Origin: Leekyejoonella antrihumi
GTDB taxonomy: Bacteria; Actinomycetota; Actinomycetes; Actinomycetales; Dermatophilaceae
NCBI RefSeq assembly: GCF_007845645.1
Contig: NZ_VCQV01000035.1
Span: 1-57,688, forward strand
Direction: 5' to 3'
Length of the DNA stretch: 57,688 bases
Shown here piece after piece: positions 52,924 to 57,688 of the stretch. A program made the translations under genes and the position numbers. A model generated the notes under the pieces. It ran no database searches. It was not told the DNA's origin and saw only the letters and a program-made list of their open reading frames with translations. Numbering within the stretch: the stretch's first letter is position 1; each line of letters begins with the position of its first letter.

Positions 52924-53113
52924 GGTGCGCACGCTACCCGTCACGGCTGGGACGGGCGAGCCCGATCGCCTCTACGCTCAAACCCACGAGCGTCTGATCC
53001 CGTACCTCTGGTGGCCGCGGAGACATCACATCTGCAGCACCCGAGCGGTTCGGTGGCATCGTGGTGCTAAGACTGATTGCCCATCGAAACATTCGAGTGA
53101 TCGAGGTGCGGGC

Positions 53114-53833
53114 ATGGTTCGTCAAGCGACCGGCGGCGCGAACGATTCCGAAGCTGAGCCAGAACCACCGCGAGCCGACGCGATAGCGGGCGAACTCGTG
53201 TCCGAGGCCTTTGATTATGACGGTGGGCGGCGAGTCACTGTGTACGTACCGCCGGATCCGCCCGAGGGGGTCGTGTTCGCCGGCGACGGCCAGCTGATCT
53301 CGCATTGGGGCGGCTACCTGGAGGCGGCCGACGTACCGTCGACGATGATCGTCGGTGCCTACCCGACGGCCGACGAGGATGAGATGGTGCGCATCCATGA
53401 GTACTCGCCGTCGTTCGACGAACACCGTTTCGCCGCGCACGAGAGATTCTTCGTCGAGGACGTCCGCCAATGGGTGCGGTCCCGCTTCGGTGTCGCGCTG
53501 CCGCCCGAACGCACAGCGGTGGGTGGTGTGTCGGCGAGCGGGGAGCTCTCACTGGCCATGGGGCTCCGCCATCCGGACGTCTACGGGGTGGTCTTCTCCG
53601 CCTCGCCGGGAGCCGGCTACCGGCCGCCTGCTGTGATGCCGAGCCGGTTGCCGCGCACCTATCTCGTCGCCGGCACGCTGGAACCGTTCTTCCTCGAGAA
53701 CGCGAGCCGGTGGGCGGACGCCCTGCGCGATGCCGGCGCGGACGTCGTGATGACGCAGCGAGTCGGCAACCACGGGGGCCGCTTCTGGGCGGACGAGTTC
53801 CCCCTCATGATTGCCTGGGCGTTCGGACGTTGA
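53114..53833 (+). CDS. Esterase of the alpha/beta hydrolase fold (enterochelin-esterase/EstA-like)
   Basis: 239 residues. GGVSASGELSLAMGLRHPDV holds the nucleophile serine, and the late RVGNHGGRFW gives the His. The front contains YDGGRRVTVYVPPDPPEGVV, as in esterase-D/Fes-type proteins. The start at 53114 has GAGG 7 bases before it; a longer frame upstream overlaps the divergent BluB-CobT gene and is not supported. Substrate unknown. Confidence 0.78.
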   Translation: MVRQATGGANDSEAEPEPPRADAIAGELVSEAFDYDGGRRVTVYVPPDPPEGVVFAGDGQLISHWGGYLEAADVPSTMIVGAYPTADEDEMVRIHEYSPSFDEHRFAAHERFFVEDVRQWVRSRFGVALPPERTAVGGVSASGELSLAMGLRHPDVYGVVFSASPGAGYRPPAVMPSRLPRTYLVAGTLEPFFLENASRWADALRDAGADVVMTQRVGNHGGRFWADEFPLMIAWAFGR

Positions 53834-53900
53834 ACTGGCGCGTTCTGTAGCTAGAGCAACGCTGCGCAGCGAGTGCGCGACTCGGACCTGAGCAGTCGCG

Positions 53901-54509
53901 TCAGGTCGGGCGGCGCATGTCGAAACGGTTGCTGGTGTCGATGCCGAAGTAGGCTGTTGGGCCACCTGCCCGCAGGATCGGCTGCGCACGAGCCGTGTCG
54001 TAGATGCCGTCCACGAGCAGGTCCTCGTCGATGTGCACGCCTACCACCTCACCGACCGTGAACCAGGACCCGGTGGCATCACCCGCGGCAGTCTGCAGTT
54101 CGATGATCTGGGTGACTCGGCACTCGAAGGTGACTGGCGCCGCCGCCACACGCGGCGCCTTCACCTCCAGCGAGGCTCCGGCCTCGAGCCCGGCCGCCTC
54201 GAATTCATCGATGTCCTCGGTGGTTGAGGTCGCGTTCATCTGCTCGGCCAGCGAACGGGTGGCGAGGTTCCAGGTGAACTCGCGCGTCGCGTCGACGTTG
54301 GCCACGGTCCCCTTCCAGCCGTTGCTGGAGAAACCCACCAGTGGCGGGATGTAGTTGAGCGCGTTGAAGAAGCTGTACGGGGCGAGGTTGCGTCGACCCT
54401 GCGCGTCCAGCGTCCCGATCCAGCCGATCGGGCGCGGCGCGACGATGGAGTTGAAGGGGTCGTGCGGCAGCCGGTGGCCGTCCGCGGGACGGTAGAAGTG
54501 TTCGGTCAC
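53901..54509 (-). CDS. Flavin reductase family protein
   Basis: 202 residues of the split-beta-barrel FMN-binding fold. The characteristic pieces are FNSIVAPRPIGWIGTLDAQG, RRNLAPYSFFNALNYIPPLV and REFTWNLATRSLAEQMNATS, followed by the later PVTFECRVTQIIEL. Such proteins bind FMN and reduce flavin for monooxygenases, or act as flavoenzymes on their own. Start at the GTG at 54509. It converges with the esterase gene (67 bp between stops). Confidence 0.88.
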   Translation of the reverse strand: MTEHFYRPADGHRLPHDPFNSIVAPRPIGWIGTLDAQGRRNLAPYSFFNALNYIPPLVGFSSNGWKGTVANVDATREFTWNLATRSLAEQMNATSTTEDIDEFEAAGLEAGASLEVKAPRVAAAPVTFECRVTQIIELQTAAGDATGSWFTVGEVVGVHIDEDLLVDGIYDTARAQPILRAGGPTAYFGIDTSNRFDMRRPT

Positions 54510-54650
54510 CCGTCTATGTCAGCAGAGAACCGCCGCCGCTCCAAGGCAGACGCGCCTACCGGCAGCCTCAAGGGGACGCCGGAGGGGCCATGGAGGAGCC
54601 ATGGAGGAGCCAGAGTTGGGGTATGGCCTTCTGACGTGCGTAGATATGAG

Positions 54651-54697
54651 TGGGGCGGCTGGGGCTTGAACCCAGGACCGACGGATTATGAGTCCGC
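54651..54697 (-). other. 3' half of a CAT-anticodon tRNA (attachment site remnant)
   Basis: On the minus strand the sequence gives anticodon stem GCGGA/TCCGT with loop CTCATAA (anticodon CAT), a 5-bp T-stem CTGGG/CCCAG around TTCAAGC, and the acceptor 3' strand CCGCCCC with discriminator A. The D-arm and 5' acceptor strand (GGGGCGG expected) are absent; upstream sequence is unrelated. CCA is not encoded. This is the usual product of an element integrating at a tRNA 3' end. By tRNA orientation the element lies to the right. The complete tRNA should be at the far end outside the window. Confidence 0.82.
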
Positions 54698-54731
54698 TGT
54701 GAAGGCCGCTGACCTGCATAAATGTAACCGC

Positions 54732-54753
54732 GTGACACAATGGTGACACAGTG
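54732..54753. repeat. Tandem 11-bp repeats next to the attachment site
   Basis: GTGACACAATG (54732-54742) is followed immediately by GTGACACAGTG (54743-54753), differing by one base. Placed 35 bases inside the element from the tRNA remnant, they may be arm-type recombinase or excisionase binding sites. This is an inference from position. Confidence 0.5.
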
Positions 54754-54994
54754 AGTGGCAGTCTGAGCGAGAATGTGGTCCGTCGGGGACAGGTGGAAGG
54801 ATGGCCTGCCGGCGAAAACAGACCGGTCGCAAGGTCCCGGCGAAGAGGCCGAGGTACCGTCCGCTCGTCCTGGCGTTCGGGTCAGTAGCCTCGCGAGACG
54901 CCGGTCGCGAGGCGGTCGCCGCGACGTGGATCTCGGCGGACGATGGAACGACCTCGGCCCGGTTCATTGGTAGCGGATCAAGAGGGCCGGAGGT

Positions 54995-55183
54995 TCATGC
55001 GGCCGAGCGGTTGGCTACCCACTTGGCCAACTCATCCTCGCTGATCCGCCAGCAGGCACGGCGTTTGCTCGGGGAGAGGTTGACCGCTGGGAGGTAGCCA
55101 GTGCGGATCCAGGTGCCGACCGTTTCTGGGTGGACGCCGAGCACCTTGGCGATCTGCGCGGGGGAGAGGTAGCTGGTGGTCAT
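54995..55183 (-). CDS. Excisionase-like helix-turn-helix protein
   Basis: 62 residues. TSYLSPAQIAKVLGVHPETV and TWIRTGYLPAVNLSPSKRRA with WRISEDELAKWVAN form the MerR-like HTH_17 fold of excisionase-family proteins. In integrative elements such a protein lies upstream of the integrase and helps excision. Here the space downstream towards the att site (54754-54994) has no integrase-like frame, so its partner is missing or elsewhere. Start is the ATG at 55183. Confidence 0.82.
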   Translation of the reverse strand: MTTSYLSPAQIAKVLGVHPETVGTWIRTGYLPAVNLSPSKRRACWRISEDELAKWVANRSAA

Positions 55184-55912
55184 GTCGCGGACCGTTCTGC
55201 CGCGGTGAGGTGGCCAGCGATGTGAGTGGTGTCAGCTTCGCCACGGACGCTTACTTCGGCGAGATCTGCCCGGTCACCGGGAGCATGAGTGAGCCCACTG
55301 TTCGACGGATCTGTCGTGACATCGCACTGGCGGCGCACGGTGACCGACGCGCAGTCCCGGCCGGCCACGGACCGGTGGGTAGGATGCAAGCCTCGCCATC
55401 CTGCCCGCGACGACAGGCATGTCGGCTCATTCACGTCGATCACCTCGGTCCACCAAAGGGGCCCGGCAACTCGTGCACGGACATGTTCACGACGGAAGCC
55501 ATGGGTAACCGGGGGCATCGGCCGCCAGTGCCTGCAGCGACTTGCGGACGAGACGGCGGCCCGCGTGGAGATCCGAGCACGTGTGCTCCGTGCCCACCCA
55601 GTCCACGACCCGGACCGGCTCATCCTCGGCCGGCGGCGCGCTGCCTGACTCACCCAAACATCCACGACCCCAGGCGATTCGGGTCTGTCGATGCTGTGCG
55701 GGCGGCCACGCGCCATCGTCGCGCTCAGGGCATCGAGCCTCCGGCAGCCCGCCATGTCAGCGCCGCTGATTATTGCGGGGACGTCCTTTAACACGTCCTC
55801 ACGGGTTGCTCAGACGGCACGTCTCCATCGTCCTCAAGGTCGCGTTTGCCCAGGTCAGGGCCCTAAGTCCCCTACGTCCCCAAAACCGTGATGCCCACAC
55901 GCAAGCGGCGTG
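55184..55912. other. Unassigned stretch within the element
   Basis: 729 bp where integrative elements often keep a replication initiator or small genes. Several long open frames exist on both strands because of the high GC, but none gives a recognisable protein. A minus-strand frame that reads DEPVRVVDWVGTEHTCSDLH and then AGRRLVRKSLQALAADAPGY looks more protein-like than the others, and ends near 55500. It could be the tail of a decayed gene. I assign no function. Confidence 0.35.
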
Positions 55913-56776
55913 CTATCCGGGCTCGTTGAGCGCTTGCCCGAACACAGGGTCGAGGATCTCAGCGACCAGGACCATCTGATCGTCGAGGTTCTCTGCGCTG
56001 AACTCCTCAAAGCCTTCCTTGCGCCGCCACGCGGCCCACTTGACCTGGGCGGTGTCGCCGTAGTCCTTTACCACTGGGCGGATGGGTTTCAGGTCAACCT
56101 TGCGAAACTGGGCGACTGCCTCGGCGGACCGGCGCAGCTCGGCGCGATCGATGGCGTATTGCGCGGCGAGCTGCACGATGTCGAGGTAGTCGCGCCATCG
56201 GGTGCTGGTGGTGCCGCGCTCCAAGATGGTGACGCCCTTCTCGGCGATCACGGTCTCGGGGCGGTAGCCGGTGACTTCGATGTTGGCGCCGAGCAGGCGG
56301 GGGATCGTGACCGTGTGTGGCATAGGGACGATCGGGTCTCCGGTCGAGATGTCCCATGCGGCCACGCCCTTCCACGAGCCGATCCTGACGTTGACGCGCA
56401 GCCGAAGTCCGGGGTATTCGGCCCGCTCGCGGATCTCCTGAACGGTGATGGTCTCGAGGTCGAAGGTGAGGCCGTCTTCGACGTCCACCGCAGCGATGTC
56501 GTGGACGACCCGAATGATTTGGTCGGGTGTGACGGAAGCGCTGACTGCTTCGGCGTCGACATCCTTGGTCGGCCGGCGCACCCCGTACGCCGCGAGCAGG
56601 ATTCCGCCCTTCAGGACGAAGGAGTCGGCGTGCTCGGTGCAGGTGAGCCTGAACAAGAATGACTCCAGCGCATGTCTGCTCAGATACTCAGCCGTCGGGG
56701 TGGCAGTTCCATGCGACGCCGCGTCGGAGCGAGCCTTGGTCTGGAGCGCGCGGTAGATCTGCTCGCCGGTGCTCAT
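55913..56776 (-). CDS. AbiEii/AbiGii family nucleotidyltransferase toxin
   Basis: 287 residues. FVLKGGILLAAYGVRRPTKD followed by VDAEA is the nucleotidyltransferase GG...KDxD motif of AbiEii (DUF1814) proteins, with the expected metal-binding aspartates; VIAEKGVTILERGTTSTRWR with DYLDI is also conserved. AbiEii is the toxin of the type IV AbiE toxin-antitoxin system, giving phage abortive infection or element stabilisation. The start at 56776 overlaps the antitoxin stop by 4 bp (ATGA); upstream in-frame sequence lies inside that gene. Confidence 0.88.
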   Translation of the reverse strand: MSTGEQIYRALQTKARSDAASHGTATPTAEYLSRHALESFLFRLTCTEHADSFVLKGGILLAAYGVRRPTKDVDAEAVSASVTPDQIIRVVHDIAAVDVEDGLTFDLETITVQEIRERAEYPGLRLRVNVRIGSWKGVAAWDISTGDPIVPMPHTVTIPRLLGANIEVTGYRPETVIAEKGVTILERGTTSTRWRDYLDIVQLAAQYAIDRAELRRSAEAVAQFRKVDLKPIRPVVKDYGDTAQVKWAAWRRKEGFEEFSAENLDDQMVLVAEILDPVFGQALNEPG

Positions 56777-57330
56777 CCGATCGCCTCTAAGGTGCGCAGC
56801 AGTGGACCCTTGCTGCGAGGGATCCGCGAGGCGATCTCCATCAGATGGGCCGGTTTGCCGCCGCGTCGAAGCCATTCGCGTAATGCGTCGCGGCCGAGCT
56901 CGTATCCGACGGCGCCCCGCATTCGAAACGCATCAGCGATACACCGCTCAGGTGAGTAGATCCCGATCCTGAGACTTGAACCGGTGATATCGATTTCGGT
57001 CCGCCCCAGGTCGAAGGTCTGTCGGTCGAACAGGTGCCACTCGATAGCCGCCTCAGTGGTGGGGATACGGGAACCGCGGGGGATGGCAATGTCGAGCGTG
57101 TGGGGGATGGTGTCCGTCAGGTCGTAGAGGGCGAGCGCCGACGTCAGGCAGATGGTCGCTTCCGGGCGGCGAGTGGCGGCCTCGATCCAGTCCCAGTCGG
57201 CCGTGGGAGCGTTCCGGTCGCGGTAGATGCCGCGAGCGATCCGTTCGAAGCGCCCGTCCCGCGTGGCGCGGTAGAGGCCGCTCTTGGACATGCCGAGCTG
57301 TTCCGCCTGCTTGGGCGTCAGCGTGTCCAC
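56773..57330 (-). CDS. AbiEi family antitoxin
   Basis: About 185 residues. The N-terminus is a winged helix (TLTPKQAEQLGMSKSGLYRA, TRDGRFERIARGIYRD), followed by the C-terminal AbiEi domain with ICLTSALALYDLTDTIPHTL and YSPERCIADAFRMR. It represses its own operon and neutralises AbiEii. I choose the GTG at 57330, since AAAGG lies 8 bases before it; a GTG at 57339 sits right on that sequence. A perfect palindrome lies 36 bases upstream. Confidence 0.86.
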   Translation of the reverse strand: MDTLTPKQAEQLGMSKSGLYRATRDGRFERIARGIYRDRNAPTADWDWIEAATRRPEATICLTSALALYDLTDTIPHTLDIAIPRGSRIPTTEAAIEWHLFDRQTFDLGRTEIDITGSSLRIGIYSPERCIADAFRMRGAVGYELGRDALREWLRRGGKPAHLMEIASRIPRSKGPLLRTLEAIG

Positions 57331-57365
57331 AGTCAGCACCTTTCTGGCGAGGGTTCGAAACGTCT

Positions 57366-57383
57366 ACAGATAATACTATCTGT
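57366..57383. promoter_or_regulatory. Perfect palindrome upstream of abiE operon (operator/promoter)
   Basis: ACAGATA (57366-57372) and TATCTGT (57377-57383) are inverted copies around ATAC. The AT-rich block, which reads TATTAT on the minus strand, probably overlaps the -10 of the abiE promoter. AbiEi antitoxins bind such repeats, so it is a likely autoregulation site. Confidence 0.7.
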
Positions 57384-57621
57384 CCACGGTTTCGGTCAGG
57401 CTGGATTACTACCGGCCGGCGCGACCGAAGGCTGCTCGCCGTGCGGTCTTCGCCGAAACGGTGTTCCGGCATTTCCCCACCAGGTGGCAGGCCAGGCCGG
57501 CTCCGGCGGGCGCCCACTGTGGGCAACCTTGAGTGCACTCACGCGGCCCCGCGACAAAGCCGATTAGGATTCGCGTCAGAATAACCTAGGTTTTATGCTT
57601 TGAGGGCTCTACGCTCGTGCT
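57384..57621. other. Intergenic region, no gene; possible IS end near 57570
   Basis: 238 bp without a supported gene between the abiE promoter and the transposase start. The last 50 bases become AT-rich (AGAATAACCTAGGTTTTATG) and would hold the IS terminal repeat and transposase promoter if the next gene is an IS transposase. I could not verify the terminal repeat, since its partner lies outside the window. Confidence 0.35.
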
Positions 57622-57688
57622 ATGGCAGTGATGGCGCAGGCGGTGGAGTCGGTGGAGCGGCGCTATGCGGTATTGCGTGAGCATCTGG
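57622..57688 (+). CDS. Probable transposase N-terminus (ISAzo13-like), cut by window edge
   Basis: Only 22 codons are inside: MAVMAQAVESVERRYAVLRE and HL. Actinobacterial ISAzo13-family transposases begin in this way (short Val/Glu-rich helix, then RRYxxLxxHLDERxRRLW). The match is suggestive, not proven, because the diagnostic part lies beyond the edge. It is consistent with a mobile element next to the abiE genes. Confidence 0.4.
   Translation, partial: MAVMAQAVESVERRYAVLREHL

Noticed and set aside
52924-53113. Possible cobalamin riboswitch before BluB-CobT
   Set aside because: No B12 box or matching stem arrangement was found in the 190 bp between the divergent genes.
54587-54608. Tandem 11-bp repeat GCCATGGAGGA twice
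   Set aside because: Real, but short, outside the element and with no link to any feature; probably simple slippage.
54754-54994. Possible integrase remnant between excisionase and att site
   Set aside because: All frames were read; none has the tyrosine-recombinase HxxR or terminal Tyr motif.
1-57688. CRISPR arrays or rRNA genes
   Set aside because: No regularly spaced direct repeats and no rRNA-like sequence were seen anywhere in the window.

Overview
The window is GC-rich, densely packed DNA typical of an Actinomycetota chromosome. Support comes from GTG starts, many 4-bp ATGA/GTGA overlaps, a gluABCD-type amino-acid importer, DUF2332, DUF3556, DUF2277 and PucR proteins, and a BluB-CobT fusion. 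A micrococcalean actinomycete is my guess, but nothing here fixes the genus.

Layout. 1-8067: a truncated Lrp/AsnC gene, a two-module Lrp-type regulator, and a divergent six-gene operon (DUF3311 protein, sodium:solute symporter, amidase, M20 amidohydrolase, CaiB-type CoA-transferase, enoyl-CoA hydratase). Together these look like uptake and stepwise breakdown of an amide-linked carboxylate. 8106-14024: four consecutive minus-strand genes, three clearly broken (FAD oxidoreductase with two frameshifts and a large deletion; DUF3556 gene with a TA duplication; acyl-CoA ligase with a 1-bp shift) and a YtcJ-like amidohydrolase with an aberrant N-terminus. They face an intact PucR-type regulator. 15631-21240: a secreted cell-wall hydrolase with a catalytically degenerate NlpC/P60 domain, a secreted beta-helix protein, a GNAT enzyme, DUF2332 and an enoyl-CoA hydratase. 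21305-24633: gluABCD-like ABC importer with a perfect 18-bp hairpin after the binding-protein gene. 24945-29420: a serine-recombinase scrap, an MFS exporter with its divergent ArsR-type regulator and palindromic operators, a cysteine-synthase-like PLP enzyme, a class A beta-lactamase and DUF2277. 30103-37297: SDR, GH15 hydrolase, a pyruvate-oxidase-like TPP enzyme, a SpoIIE-type phosphatase and a MarR regulator. 37405-43118: enolase-superfamily enzyme, TDT-family transporter, a GMC oxidoreductase with its small subunit and a membrane protein, and a YrhK-like protein. 43185-48846: a wrecked two-component system beside a redox operon (cytochrome-b561-like protein, Ser/Thr-rich exported protein, ApbE flavin transferase, ferric-reductase-like membrane protein, NuoF-like flavo/Fe-S protein, ferredoxin). 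48944-54509: MetX-like hydrolase, SGNH hydrolase, BluB-CobT fusion, esterase, flavin reductase.

54651-57688: one end of an integrated element. A tRNA(CAT) 3' half without its 5' half marks an attachment site. It is followed by an excisionase, an unassigned stretch, an AbiE-type toxin-antitoxin pair with a palindromic operator, and the start of a probable IS transposase. No integrase is visible, so the element is probably degraded or its integrase lies outside the window.

The strongest overall pattern is patchy decay: a lipid-type operon and a sensor-kinase pair have been destroyed while neighbouring regulators and enzymes remain intact. I did not find a clearly new defence or RNA system. The best candidates for new biology are the symporter-amidase-CoA operon and the ApbE redox operon that has no visible flavin acceptor.
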